From: an uncultured Bacteroidia bacterium
GTDB lineage: Bacteria; Bacteroidota; Bacteroidia; Bacteroidales; F082
NCBI GenBank assembly: GCA_902783365.1
Contig: CACZQL010000036.1
Span: 1-52,320, forward strand
DNA length: 52,320 nucleotides
Reading direction: 5' to 3'
This document shows, piece after piece, positions 44,601 through 52,070 of the stretch. Each line of letters starts with the position of its first letter. The first letter of the stretch is position 1. The translations under genes were made by a program, and so were the position numbers. The notes beneath the pieces were generated by a model, which worked only from the letters and a program-made list of their open reading frames with translations, ran no database searches and was not told the origin of the DNA.

Positions 44601-45678
44601 CGGCGAGGTGCTGAGCGCCGACCAACCTAACGCCCAGTTTGCCATGCCCATGTACGTGCAAGGTGTCAACGGCAGCAACAACAACCGTGTGCCAGTGGCC
44701 GCTTGTGCTTACTTCGAGAACCTTGAGCCCAACACCACCTACCGCTATGTCAACCAGTTTGTGGACGACAACGACGGTCCCGAGACCGCCGGCGCCGGCA
44801 ATGTGATCTTCGCCGATCCCGAAGGCTTCTATCGCACCACCTCCCCCAGCCTCTCCACCGAAGGCGCTTACGGCGAGTTCACTACCGATGAATATGGCGA
44901 AGCCTACGTGTGGTTTGTCAACGAGCCTACCGCCAACGCCCGATTCACGCCCGGCAACCATGTCTATCTGCGCATCCGCATCAACGACGGCAACGACGGC
45001 AGCGAGGTCGCCCGCATCTTCACCACCGAAGAATACGCCACCGTGCTGAACTTCGGCAATGAATACGACGCCAACCAAGGCTCCGCCTTCTACGCCAAGA
45101 CCAACGACGCCCCGATGAGCTTCGCCGCCCTCTACAACAGCGAAGAGGCTGCCCGTCCCGTCTTTATGACACCCATCGAGACCACCGGTGTGGATTACGC
45201 AAGCATCAACCAATACGCCGACTTCTACAAAGAGCAAGTCGCCGGCAAGGACGGCTACTTCGGTGGTATCCTTCCCAACGACGGAACAGGCATCAACGAC
45301 ATCGTGACCATCGATCTGGAAGGCTGGATCATCAACGAGTATAAAACCAACAACGGTTTGTGGGGCGCCGCACAAACCGCCAGTCCTTCCGTCGGCCTCG
45401 ACGACCCGATCTTCATCGACCTCACCGACGTGAGCGTCAAGGAAGGCGAAGCCCTCAAGGTCAAAGTTTGGGGCACCGGACATGAATTCATCATCGAAAA
45501 CAACGAGGACAGCACCCTCGACATGACCGTGGTCAACCTCCTCGGCCAACCCGTCATGAGCCAACGCATCGCCTCGGGCAGCGCTTCGAGAATCTCACAC
45601 AACCTCGCCGAAGGCATCTACGTCATCACCCTCCAAAACAACAAGGGCAGGATGTCAGTCAAGGTCATCGTGAGATAA
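38662..45678 (+). CDS. Giant modular T9SS-secreted surface protein
   Basis: 2338 residues. After the signal peptide (LLLMVCIPSWGQ) I read five Ig-like chitobiase-C-type units, at about residues 154-235, 433-514, 680-760, 1060-1138 and 1627-1703 (core CATEGAxIxYTTDG). Three OB-like ~190-residue modules (IYVQDATAGIVLYL pattern) lie at 238-430, 762-943 and 1140-1327. Three Ig-like units of the LSGFxY...GPSxxQ type lie at 947-1057, 1328-1440 and 1865-1983. There is one choice-of-anchor-J-like domain at 1708-1861 (FFQDWEGDWNGW, EDWLISPAF). The last ~75 residues are a type A T9SS sorting domain (VVNLLGQPVMSQRI, LAEGIYVITLQNNKG). No catalytic residues are evident; binding of glycans or other cells is inferred. 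It is paralogous to the protein at 27.7-30.9 kb. Confidence 0.88.
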   Translation: MNKRLTLLLAALLLMVCIPSWGQSRAVASIDFSQQGYENARDLDGVTIEIDANVSIVFNKASGNNSPKYYNSGASVRAYGGNAFTVSTLAGTITSIVITPGSGDGSNAVTTDEGTCEYPNWSGSASSVTFSVGGTSGHRRIHAVEVTYETSSNVVSAPVFSPAGGTVYGNSVTVTATCATTGATIRYTTNGNDPNSTSPVFPAAGLTLTQNTTVKAKAFKSGMTESSITTATYSFPEMYPNIAAWKAAHPESSSTVSGISGNLTAVFQNGSYLYLQDATGALLVYGSMTNTYENGDLLIGGIFGTSNLYNGLMEFEPTHPFPEGVAGTPVQPTVATVAQIEANFSAYTSKLVKIVGITFDADHTFTQNGAGRSTTFTQDGNTMTLYDNFRSLVDYSVTAGETADLIGLIGCFNETLQISPRTTDDIITGTTPLPTVATPVIDPESGEYVNMVEVSITCATEGAVIHYTTDGSTPTATSPVYTQSLQIVDDVTVKAIAMKDGYENSAVATASYSIVTPLIVTFSKVTNPIDINTTDSYLLVCESAGTAATGTVSSSALQAVGVAYNPDEHTVSTLVNISDMPYQIGLEAAEGGYYIAIGEGYLNNGSGTGLSLGASPTSVWALNTYEGGIILQNTSNNNRFLGGTTPEGTAYKAYAVNNLGSENYPFVVLYKEGETTPMQNVEAPTITPNGGTYTAAQEVTLACATEGAIIYYTLDGSDPTTNSAVYTAPFTVSSTTTVKAMAAAEGMSNSIVVSATFTFPTVITIAEARALENNEYALVEGVVTFQDGRNIYVQDATAGIVLYLNSNTVPSDLAQGDLVKAYGKKTVYNGLVELTGINGSDASVFNILSSGNPLPVAYKTIAEVLAGADGLLQSTRVLISNAVIGTINPSANTVLSQGNDSINIYKIPALTDIEENSHVNVTAVVGYFHNPQLRVANASDVELLSSNLIVTPSVLQGFTYEQGEGPSAAQSFTVSGEYLTSTVVITANEYFEVSDAENGLYANTLTLNTTDGLLGTTSVYVRMMAGLSQGTYSTALSVVSGDDALTVNLSGNVTISNMVATPTFTPEAGTYMDAQTVTIECATEGATLHYTTDGTDPTEESPVYNGPITVNTDMTLKAMGVKANWLNSDIASATYVIRTPITIAEARMLNNDEYATVAGVVTYHDNRNVYIQDATAAIVLYLNNNTVPEALAVGDLVIAYGKKSVYNGLVELTGINGNNELELMIVLPGNELPLATKTIAEILEDYQGANMLQATRISIEEAVVESINNSGNSLISQNGSQINIYRMPVVEGLAAGDIISFVGVVGCHNAPQMLISSANDITVTHNPSVTATPANLSGFNYIVDNGPSEEQTLTVSGAYLENEILITPTGDFEISLATGAAFQPTDNITLYPTNGVVNSTSIYVRMKAGLEIGAHSGAITLTSQNAMEVVVNCSGTVFDQGGPVTNDWRRISDLSEIVEGGQVIIAARYDNENVNSYYAMTASTSGKPEGVLCETFMSGTDEILPASITNDLDTYAWTIGRLGDAYTFTNANGQVLGYSSSTNFATGGENIGWTITEGTSIDTGVMVSNYTAFNIINANVTTRAAALNANHNFGPYSTTNMTNGNGANYNFYLDIFVGTSTSTPTVSAPTFEPDGGTYYEPQEVAISCATDDATIYYSTESETGPWTEYTAPILVDEDLTLWAYAEKDGYENSPVVSASYVIHDDLTVIFFQDWEGDWNGWTSVPVVGEPQWTIASYSGNHYAYANAYNQGATEDWLISPAFSLDANPDATLSFVTAKNYNGPDIEVYFTNDYDGQDPSTATWQLLECPLSTGSWSWESSGDIALTNYSGSNCHIAFKYTSTEDQAAGWEVDDIMLSAGGVVINDPYLVATPNTLSGFTHLEGQGPSEVQTFVLSGGNFLPMPPTWGSVTLSLGDLVPTYFEMSLDGETFGHTLTIELDETLTLEPTTVYVRLNAPEIGQYNATILIVNSLDTYTEVTLSGEVLSADQPNAQFAMPMYVQGVNGSNNNRVPVAACAYFENLEPNTTYRYVNQFVDDNDGPETAGAGNVIFADPEGFYRTTSPSLSTEGAYGEFTTDEYGEAYVWFVNEPTANARFTPGNHVYLRIRINDGNDGSEVARIFTTEEYATVLNFGNEYDANQGSAFYAKTNDAPMSFAALYNSEEAARPVFMTPIETTGVDYASINQYADFYKEQVAGKDGYFGGILPNDGTGINDIVTIDLEGWIINEYKTNNGLWGAAQTASPSVGLDDPIFIDLTDVSVKEGEALKVKVWGTGHEFIIENNEDSTLDMTVVNLLGQPVMSQRIASGSASRISHNLAEGIYVITLQNNKGRMSVKVIVR

Positions 45679-45708
45679 TCCGTTTCAAGACCGAGAAAAT
45701 CTTTTTAA

Positions 45709-45742
45709 AAAAAACTCCCATGTTCTTGCATGGGAGTTTTTT
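45709..45742 (+). terminator. Rho-independent terminator after the giant T9SS gene
   Basis: AAAAAACTCCCATG (45709-45722) pairs perfectly with CATGGGAGTTTTTT (45729-45742) around the 6-base loop TTCTTG. The stem lies 30 bp after the stop codon. The loop also supplies the -33 TTG of the next promoter. Confidence 0.9.
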
Positions 45743-45757
45743 ATTTTCCTATCTTTG
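45725..45757 (+). promoter_or_regulatory. Bacteroidota promoter of the sigma-factor gene, nested in a terminator
   Basis: CTTG (45725-45728) is the loop end of the preceding terminator. After 21 bp comes TATCTTTG (45750-45757), 25 bp before the start codon. Confidence 0.6.
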
Positions 45758-45782
45758 TAGGAGTAATTATAATATAATTGAA

Positions 45783-46682
45783 ATGAAAACTTATACTATA
45801 TTTGAAAAGTGCAGTGCATCAGCATATTACGATGCTGTATTTACTGAGAAGAATGTCGATGCCGAGGCGGCTTATTATCTCCTGACCAAGCGATTGGACA
45901 AAGCTTTGAGGAGAGAATACGACTATCATGGATTTGGACTGTCGGACGACTATGACGACACCATCGACGATTTCTTTCTGTACCTGTACGAGGGAAACGG
46001 CCAGCAGAAGCCTTTCTCCCTTTTGGAAAACGTCCATAACAAGCATGCTTTCTTCTCTTGGGTGTTGAGCACCTTCCGAAACTTCCTTCTGAAGCGAGTC
46101 CGAGAAGAGGAAAAAAAGAAGAACCTCTTCTCCTTCTCCGCTTTTGAAGACCCCCAATCCGAGCTGTTGAGCGATGAGACCATGGTGATGTATCTCGCCA
46201 CCGCCATCGCCTACGCCGACCAGCAATTCACGCCAAGAAACCGCTTTGTTTTCTATCGGATGATACTGACTTTTCTGGACCAGGAGATGGCCGTGCCGCA
46301 GGAAGAGATCGCCAAGGTGCTCGGAATGCACCCTGTGACTTATCGGGTCAGCAACAAAAGGCAGAAGGAACGTTTCCTGAAATTCATCAGCGAACAGGAG
46401 GCGGGGGCCACACTTGAGCTGGACGAGCCTCATTGCAGTCAACGCGACCACATCGTCAAAGGATTTAGCCAGCTCTACAACGTGTTGCTCGAATACTATG
46501 AACAAGCGGTCAATGAATTGCCTCTATCCATGGAAATCAGGGCTTTACGCATCCACTACAGTGGCAACAACGAATGGATGATGCACGACACCCCTACAGC
46601 GTATGGTTTTCGATACAAGACCGACATCCATCAGCTTTACGCAAACCTCAAGGTAGCATGGTCGTTTGGGGAGGATAGGTGA
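45783..46682 (+). CDS. Divergent sigma-70-like (ECF-type) regulator
   Basis: A 299-residue protein. Residues ~50-115 fit sigma region 2 (DDTIDDFFLYLYEG, HAFFSWVLSTFRNFLLKRVR). Residues ~155-205 fit region 4 (FYRMILTFL, QEEIAKVLGMHPVTYRVSNK), with a helix-turn-helix where the -35 DNA would be read. An extra ~90-residue C-terminal part (HIVKGFSQLYNVLLEYYEQA) is unlike ordinary ECF factors. The start at 45783 (MKTYTIF) fits the promoter just upstream; the frame is open to 45720 but that part lies in the terminator. Its 3' end overlaps convergent truA by 35 bp. The match is by pattern only, so it could be a regulator of another type. Confidence 0.6.
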   Translation: MKTYTIFEKCSASAYYDAVFTEKNVDAEAAYYLLTKRLDKALRREYDYHGFGLSDDYDDTIDDFFLYLYEGNGQQKPFSLLENVHNKHAFFSWVLSTFRNFLLKRVREEEKKKNLFSFSAFEDPQSELLSDETMVMYLATAIAYADQQFTPRNRFVFYRMILTFLDQEMAVPQEEIAKVLGMHPVTYRVSNKRQKERFLKFISEQEAGATLELDEPHCSQRDHIVKGFSQLYNVLLEYYEQAVNELPLSMEIRALRIHYSGNNEWMMHDTPTAYGFRYKTDIHQLYANLKVAWSFGEDR

Positions 46683-47418
46683 CTTCTTCTAAAAACAGGG
46701 CGTGCGCAGGCACCGACTCCCCTGCCGAACAGCGGTCTTTCCGTTCAATAACCTGGCGGAACTCCTCAAGTGACATCTTCCCCTTGCCTACCTCAAGCAA
46801 GGTACCCACAATGGCCCTCACCATGTTGCGCAGGAATCTGTCGGCCTTGATGCGAAACACGATGAGGGAGTCTCCCCGGGAGTCTGTCTCTCGCAACCAT
46901 CTGGCTTCCATAATCTTGCAATCGTTGGTCTTAACCTGGGTATGAAGTTTGCTGAAGCTGGTGAAGTCGGTGAAGTTGAAGAGCAGGTCGGCAGCTTGTT
47001 GCATCAGCGCGAGGTCGAATTCCCCATACAGATAATAGGCATCGTGCAGGTGGAAAGGATTTTTCTGCTGGGTGATATAATAATGATAGGTGCGTGAAAG
47101 AGCGTCGAAACGGGCATGCGCTTCGGGAGACACCTCCCAAATGCGATGCACCGCGATGTCGTTGGGAAGAAAGGCGTTGAGCCGAAAAGCCAATTCTTCG
47201 GGATTCTTGATAGGGTGCTCAACATCGAAATGGGCGTAATAGTTTCGGGCATGAACCCCGGTGTCGGTGCGTCCGCAACCCGTCACGCCGACAGGTTGCC
47301 CCAGCTTGAGGCCGAGGCATCGCTCCAACTCCGCCTGAACACTCGGGGCATCCGGCTGGATCTGCCAACCGCAATAGTTGGCGCCATGGTATGACAGGTG
47401 GATAAAATATCTTCTCAT
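46648..47418 (-). CDS. truA: tRNA pseudouridine(38-40) synthase
   Basis: A 256-residue enzyme that isomerises uridines 38-40 in the tRNA anticodon arm. The catalytic motif CGRTDTGVHA (Asp52) is complete, with YFIHLSYHGANYCGWQ at the start, DALSRTYHYYI and the C-terminal FLRNMVRAIVGTLLEVG. Its ATG overlaps the stop of the upstream peptide-binding lipoprotein gene (ATGA, 47415-47418). Its 3' end overlaps the sigma-like gene from the other strand (46648-46682). Confidence 0.95.
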   Translation of the reverse strand: MRRYFIHLSYHGANYCGWQIQPDAPSVQAELERCLGLKLGQPVGVTGCGRTDTGVHARNYYAHFDVEHPIKNPEELAFRLNAFLPNDIAVHRIWEVSPEAHARFDALSRTYHYYITQQKNPFHLHDAYYLYGEFDLALMQQAADLLFNFTDFTSFSKLHTQVKTNDCKIMEARWLRETDSRGDSLIVFRIKADRFLRNMVRAIVGTLLEVGKGKMSLEEFRQVIERKDRCSAGESVPAHALFLEEVTYPPQTTMLP

Positions 47419-49016
47419 TGCAGCTTCACCGTTCTCAAATCCAACAAGTTGGTGGGATTATTTCCCAACCCATGCACACGCTTGCTCACGAACCGTAGCA
47501 CTTCGTCATAAAACAACACCACCACAGGGGCGTCCCTCATCATCAGGCTGTCCATCTCGGCATAGTAGCGTCCCCTCAACTCAGGGTCGTTACAAGCCAT
47601 GGCCTTGGCATAGAGTCGGTCGAAACGAGGGTCGGAGAAATGGGAATAGTTGGGACCATCAGGCGAGAAGTTCTCCGTGGTAAACAAGGACAGGTAGTTC
47701 TCCGCATCGGGATAGTCGGCCACCCATGAGGCCCTGAAAAACTGGAGACTGCCATTCGACCTCATGCTACGCACCGTCGCAGGGGGCATCACCTCCATCT
47801 TGCACTGAAGTCCGATCTGCTCCACTTGCGACTGTACAAACTTGCCGATATCAGCATAATCGGCGGTGGTGGAAAGGTTCAGCAGGTAACCTTCCAACTG
47901 ATGGTCCTTCACGATCCGTTGTGCCTTTTTCAGGTCGTAGTCATAACCGATATTCGGGCGATGTCCAGGAAGTCCCACCGGAATCATCCCACCCGTTCCG
48001 GCGAACCCGATGCCGTTGCGAAGGTAGCGCAGCATCTTTTCACGGTCGATACAGTAGTTCACCGCCTGACGCATCGCCCGGGCACGTTCGACCCCCAAAG
48101 GGTCGTCGCGGTCCTCATAGAAGCATATATACTCCGTGTTCAGGTAAGGCCCTGTGATCAAGTCAATCTTATCCTCGTATTTCTTGCGTAAAGTGCCATC
48201 GTAGGTAAGCAGCTCGTCCTTGTAACGGGCGTCGATGCCCGACATGAAATCGAACTTCCCTTTCACAAACTCCAGAAAGGCCACTTGTTTATCAATGAGG
48301 AAACTGATGGAGACCGCATCGATATAGGGAAGCCGTTGCCCTTGCGCATCCGTCTCGAAATAGTTGGGATTGCGACGAAACACCAGCTTCACGCTCTCGT
48401 TCCAATACTGAAAACGGAACGGACCGGTACCCACAGGATGCTTCCTGAAATCGTCGCCATAGTATTCAACCGCCTCATGAGGGACCACCGAGGCGTATGG
48501 CATGGAGAGAATTCCCAAAAAGGGCGGAAAAGCCTTGGAGAGCCGGATTTGGAACGTGCTGTCGTCAAGGGCCTTGAAGGCATATTGGTCGTCTTCGTGG
48601 GCCACCGAAGCGAAGATCCATGCCCCCGGGGAATTCAAACGCTTGTCAACCACACGGTTGAAGGAATACACGACATCCTCCGCAGTCACACAGCGTGGCG
48701 AAGGCATGGAGGGATCCTCATGGAAAAACACATCGTCGCGCAGATGGAATGTATAGATGAGGCCATCATCGCTAATATCCCACGAACGTGCGATACGAGG
48801 CACCACGTTCATCGCCTCGTCGAAAGCCACCAAACTGCAATACAGCTGGTTACAGACCCAAATATGGGGCAAGTCCTTGGCGTAGATTGGATCCAGACTA
48901 ATGATGCCTGTTGACTCGTTGTAGCGAAAAATGGACAGACCCTTATTGGGATCCTCCCGTTTCCCACAGGAGCATAACAACGCCAAAGTCAACACCCACC
49001 AAACACCCCTCTTCAT
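47415..49016 (-). CDS. Peptide/oligopeptide ABC transporter substrate-binding lipoprotein
   Basis: A 533-residue solute-binding protein of family 5 (DppA/OppA type) with lipoprotein signal MKRGVWWVLTLALLCSC. The family pattern is visible: LDPIYAKDLPHIWVCNQLYC, PRIARSWDISDDGLIYTFHL, VTAEDVVYSFNRVVD, GTGPFRFQYW and the C-terminal YAEMDSLMMRDAPVVVLFY. It should bind peptides or related ligands for an inner-membrane ABC importer; no permease or ATPase gene is adjacent. It begins only 4 bp after the lon stop and those bases belong to a heptad array, so it is probably read from the lon transcript. It overlaps truA by 4 bp. Confidence 0.9.
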   Translation of the reverse strand: MKRGVWWVLTLALLCSCGKREDPNKGLSIFRYNESTGIISLDPIYAKDLPHIWVCNQLYCSLVAFDEAMNVVPRIARSWDISDDGLIYTFHLRDDVFFHEDPSMPSPRCVTAEDVVYSFNRVVDKRLNSPGAWIFASVAHEDDQYAFKALDDSTFQIRLSKAFPPFLGILSMPYASVVPHEAVEYYGDDFRKHPVGTGPFRFQYWNESVKLVFRRNPNYFETDAQGQRLPYIDAVSISFLIDKQVAFLEFVKGKFDFMSGIDARYKDELLTYDGTLRKKYEDKIDLITGPYLNTEYICFYEDRDDPLGVERARAMRQAVNYCIDREKMLRYLRNGIGFAGTGGMIPVGLPGHRPNIGYDYDLKKAQRIVKDHQLEGYLLNLSTTADYADIGKFVQSQVEQIGLQCKMEVMPPATVRSMRSNGSLQFFRASWVADYPDAENYLSLFTTENFSPDGPNYSHFSDPRFDRLYAKAMACNDPELRGRYYAEMDSLMMRDAPVVVLFYDEVLRFVSKRVHGLGNNPTNLLDLRTVKLQ

Positions 49017-49051
49017 CTTCTTACTTCTGTCTTCTGTCTTCTATATTCTTA
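49017..49051 (-). repeat. Heptad array at the lon stop / peptide-binding lipoprotein start
   Basis: Units on the plus strand are CTTCTTA, CTTCTGT, CTTCTGT, CTTCTAT, ATTCTTA. It encodes the lon tail (EDRRQK), holds its TAA stop (49021-49023), and its last GAAG directly precedes the ATG of the next gene, where a ribosome-binding site would be. Confidence 0.85.
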
Positions 49052-51534
49052 AACCCAATCACCTCCGTCCTGAGGTTCATCAGGTACTTGTTATAGTCAA
49101 GGTCGTTCTTGTCCTGTTCAGACTCAAGCGCCAGGTTGATCACCTCCATCATGTCGTTGACATAGTGGAATTCAAGACCTTTGATATAGTCGGCCTTGAT
49201 GTCTTCGATGTCGCGTCGGTTGTCGGCGGAAAGGATGATTTCCGTCACGCCGTTGCGTTTGGCGGCGAGGATCTTCTCCTGGATGCCGCCCACGGGCAGC
49301 ACTTTTCCGCGGAGGGTGATCTCGCCGGTCATGGCCAGCTGGCTTTTCACTTTCCTTTGGGTGAAGGCGGAGGTCAAGGCGGAAAGCATGGTGATGCCCG
49401 CCGAGGGACCGTCCTTGGGGGTGGCGCCTTCCGGCACATGCACGTGGACGTTCCAAGCGTCGAACACGTCGGGGTTGATGTCGAGCAGTGAGGTGTGCGC
49501 CTTGATGAACTCGTAGGCGATGGTGGCGGATTCTTTCATCACTTCGCCGAGGTTGCCGGTGAGCGAGAGGTGTCCCACGCCGCGGCTGAGGCTCACCTCG
49601 ATGGAGAGGAGCTCCCCTCCTACCGAAGTCCAGGCCAGGCCGGTGGCCACACCGGGCATGGTGTGCCGCACTTCGTCCTCGTCGTGGTGCATTGGCACGC
49701 CAAGCACCTTGCGCAGCTCCTCTTGCGTCACTTTGCGCTCGTCGCTTTGGTTCATCACCACGTCCTTGGCGCGGGCGCGCATCACATCGGCGATCTTGCG
49801 TTCCAAGGTACGCACACCAGCTTCGCGGGTGTAATCGTCGATGATTTGCATGACGATGTCCTTCGAGAAACTGATCTGCTTGCTGTCCATGCCGTGCTCC
49901 TTGAGTTGCTTGGGGATGAGGTGCCTTTTGGCAATCTCGTATTTCTCCTCGCGGAGATAACCGGTCAGGTCAAGGATCTCCATACGGTCGCGGAGGGCGG
50001 GATGGATGGTGGAGAGCGTGTTGGCGGTGGCGATGAAGAGGATCTTCGAGAGGTCGTAGTCCAGTTCCAGGAAGTTATCGTAGAAGGTGGAGTTCTGTTC
50101 GGGGTCGAGGATCTCCAGCAGGGCGGCCTGCGGGTCGCCGTTGATGTTGTTGCCACTCACCTTGTCGATTTCGTCGAGCACAAACACGGGGTTGCCCGAC
50201 TTCACCTTGCGGAGGCTTTGGATGATACGTCCGGGCATGGCGCCGATGTAGGTCTTGCGATGTCCGCGCAGCTCCGACTCGTCGCGGAGGCCGCCAAGTG
50301 ACATTCTGACATATTTTCTGTTCAGGGCGCGGGCGATGGACTTGCCCAAGGAGGTCTTGCCAACGCCGGGAGGGCCCACCAGACAGAGGATGGGCGACTT
50401 CATGTCGTTTTTCAGCTTCAGCACGGCAAGGTGCTCGATGATGCGCTCCTTCACCTTGTCGAGGCCGAAATGGTCGGCGTCGAGCACTTTCTGGGCGCGT
50501 TTCAGGTCGAAATTGTCCTTGGTATAATCCATCCAGGGCAAATCGACGAGGTATTGCAGGTAGTTGAGCTGGATGCCGTATTCAGCGGCTTGGGCGTTGG
50601 TGCGTTCCAGTTTCTTGAGTTCCCTTTCGAAGACCTCCTGCACCTCTTCGGGCCATTTTTTATTCTTGGCTTTCAGTTGCAGCTCCTTGATATCCTGTTC
50701 GTTAGGGGTTCCGCCCAGTTCTTCCTGGATGGTGCGGAGCTGTTGGTTGAGCAGGTATTCGCGCTGTTGCTTGTCGAGATCCACCCTCACCTTGCTTTGG
50801 ATTTGCTGTTTCAGCTCGATCATTTGCTGCTCGGTGGAGAGGATGCCGAGGAGGTTGTTGGCCATGTCCACGATGTTGGTGCATTCGAGGAGCATCTGTT
50901 TGGTAGGCAGGTCGGAATCGACGTTGCTGGCCACGAAGTTCACGAGGAACACGGGGCTGTCGATGTTTTTGATGGCCATGGCGGCTTCTTCGGGGAGGCG
51001 TTGGTTACGGGAGATCACTTGGATGGCCAGTTCCCTGACTGACTGCAACAAGGCTTTGGTTTTCTTGTCGTTGGGGATGTTTTCATCGACCGGATAAGGG
51101 AGGACTTTGGCTTTGTGATAGGGTTCCGTTTGGGTCATCTCCGCGATTTGGAAACGGCTTTTCCCTTGGATGATGACGGTGAGGTTGCCGTCGGGCATCT
51201 GGAAGGTCTTGATGACTTGGGCGGTGGTGCCAATGGGATAGAGGTCGTCCATGCCAGGTTCTTCGAGGGAGGCGTCCTTTTGGGCGACCACGCCGATGGC
51301 TTTCTTTTTCTTATAATATTCCTTGACCAGTTTGATGGACTTCTCGCGTCCCACGGTGATCGGAATCACGACGCCGGGGAAGAGCACGGAGTTGCGCAGG
51401 GGAAGGATTGGCAGCTCTTCGGGCATCTCCTCGTCGCGGGAGAGGCGGATATCCTCGATGGTAAGGACGGGGATAAACTCGCCGCTTTCGGAATCCATCA
51501 TGTCTGACATCAGATAATCGTCATGTATTTTCAT
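49021..51534 (-). CDS. lon: ATP-dependent protease Lon
   Basis: An 837-residue AAA+ serine protease. The N-terminal substrate domain starts near [17 protein letters not shown], then the ATPase has Walker [14 protein letters not shown] and Walker [11 protein letters not shown]. The protease domain has the Ser-Lys dyad [12 protein letters not shown] (Ser711) and [12 protein letters not shown] (Lys754). It degrades misfolded and regulatory proteins in the cytoplasm. The start is taken at 51534, though the Met codons at residues 9 and 12-13 are also possible. A perfect palindrome lies 16-30 bp upstream of the start. It is first in a set lon-peptide binding lipoprotein-truA with almost no spacing. 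Confidence 0.96.
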   Translation of the reverse strand: MKIHDDYLMSDMMDSESGEFIPVLTIEDIRLSRDEEMPEELPILPLRNSVLFPGVVIPITVGREKSIKLVKEYYKKKKAIGVVAQKDASLEEPGMDDLYPIGTTAQVIKTFQMPDGNLTVIIQGKSRFQIAEMTQTEPYHKAKVLPYPVDENIPNDKKTKALLQSVRELAIQVISRNQRLPEEAAMAIKNIDSPVFLVNFVASNVDSDLPTKQMLLECTNIVDMANNLLGILSTEQQMIELKQQIQSKVRVDLDKQQREYLLNQQLRTIQEELGGTPNEQDIKELQLKAKNKKWPEEVQEVFERELKKLERTNAQAAEYGIQLNYLQYLVDLPWMDYTKDNFDLKRAQKVLDADHFGLDKVKERIIEHLAVLKLKNDMKSPILCLVGPPGVGKTSLGKSIARALNRKYVRMSLGGLRDESELRGHRKTYIGAMPGRIIQSLRKVKSGNPVFVLDEIDKVSGNNINGDPQAALLEILDPEQNSTFYDNFLELDYDLSKILFIATANTLSTIHPALRDRMEILDLTGYLREEKYEIAKRHLIPKQLKEHGMDSKQISFSKDIVMQIIDDYTREAGVRTLERKIADVMRARAKDVVMNQSDERKVTQEELRKVLGVPMHHDEDEVRHTMPGVATGLAWTSVGGELLSIEVSLSRGVGHLSLTGNLGEVMKESATIAYEFIKAHTSLLDINPDVFDAWNVHVHVPEGATPKDGPSAGITMLSALTSAFTQRKVKSQLAMTGEITLRGKVLPVGGIQEKILAAKRNGVTEIILSADNRRDIEDIKADYIKGLEFHYVNDMMEVINLALESEQDKNDLDYNKYLMNLRTEVIGFKNIEDRRQK

Positions 51535-51549
51535 TTCTAAGAGTGTTCG

Positions 51550-51564
51550 CTGACATTATGTCAG
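51550..51564. promoter_or_regulatory. Palindrome upstream of lon
   Basis: CTGACATTATGTCAG is a perfect odd palindrome (7-bp arms around a central base), 16 bp from the lon start codon and possibly an operator. Its 13-bp core also occurs in the early codons of clpC (9641-9653). No TAnnTTTG element is evident for lon. Confidence 0.4.
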
Positions 51565-51633
51565 CCGTTGTAACAAAAAAAAACGTGGCGGCCTCATTGG
51601 TCAAGAATAGTGCCAAGGGGTTGTTTTTCGGAC

Positions 51634-51666
51634 AAAAAAAGCCCCCGAAGGACTTCGAGAGCTTTT
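51634..51666 (-). terminator. Rho-independent terminator of the L31 gene
   Basis: On the minus strand a 13-base arm starting AAAGCTCTCGAAG pairs with CTTCGGGGGCTTT (two G-U pairs) around a tiny loop, followed by a run of T. It lies 30 bp after the L31 stop and separates it from lon. Confidence 0.88.
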
Positions 51667-51695
51667 GTGTGCCACACCTTATTAAAACTGGCGGT

Positions 51696-51965
51696 TTACT
51701 TGGATTCTTTCTTTTCGAAGAACTTCTTGTACTTGTTGTTGAACTTATCGACGCGACCGGCGCTGTCAACGAGCTTCATCTTACCAGTATAGAAGGGGTG
51801 TGAAGTGCTGGAGATTTCAAGCTTCACCAGGGGATATTCTTTGCCATCTTCCCAAACGATGGTATCCTTGGTGTTGATCGTCGAACGTGACAGGAAGGTC
51901 TGTTCATTGGACATATCTTTGAAAACAACCAGACGGTAATTCTTAGGGTGAATGTCTTTTTTCAT
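51696..51965 (-). CDS. rpmE2: 50S ribosomal protein L31 type B
   Basis: An 89-residue ribosomal protein. [17 protein letters not shown] and [19 protein letters not shown] are typical of L31. It has no cysteines at all, so it is the type B form that does not bind zinc (type A has a CxxC pair). In other bacteria type B replaces type A under zinc shortage, but in Bacteroidota it is often the only copy. It has its own promoter and terminator. Confidence 0.96.
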   Translation of the reverse strand: MKKDIHPKNYRLVVFKDMSNEQTFLSRSTINTKDTIVWEDGKEYPLVKLEISSTSHPFYTGKMKLVDSAGRVDKFNNKYKKFFEKKESK

Positions 51966-51995
51966 CGCTTTCTATTCCTTTATGTTTTGAGCGTG

Positions 51996-52025
51996 CAAAA
52001 GTACAACTTTTTTTTGAACTGGCAA
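51996..52025 (-). promoter_or_regulatory. Bacteroidota promoter of the L31 gene
   Basis: TACTTTTG on the minus strand (51996-52003) with TTG (52023-52025) 19 bp upstream. The leader is about 25 bases. Confidence 0.65.
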
Positions 52026-52070
52026 CTATTTTGGAGAAAAATTTTTCAAATCACCACAAGATTCAAAAAA

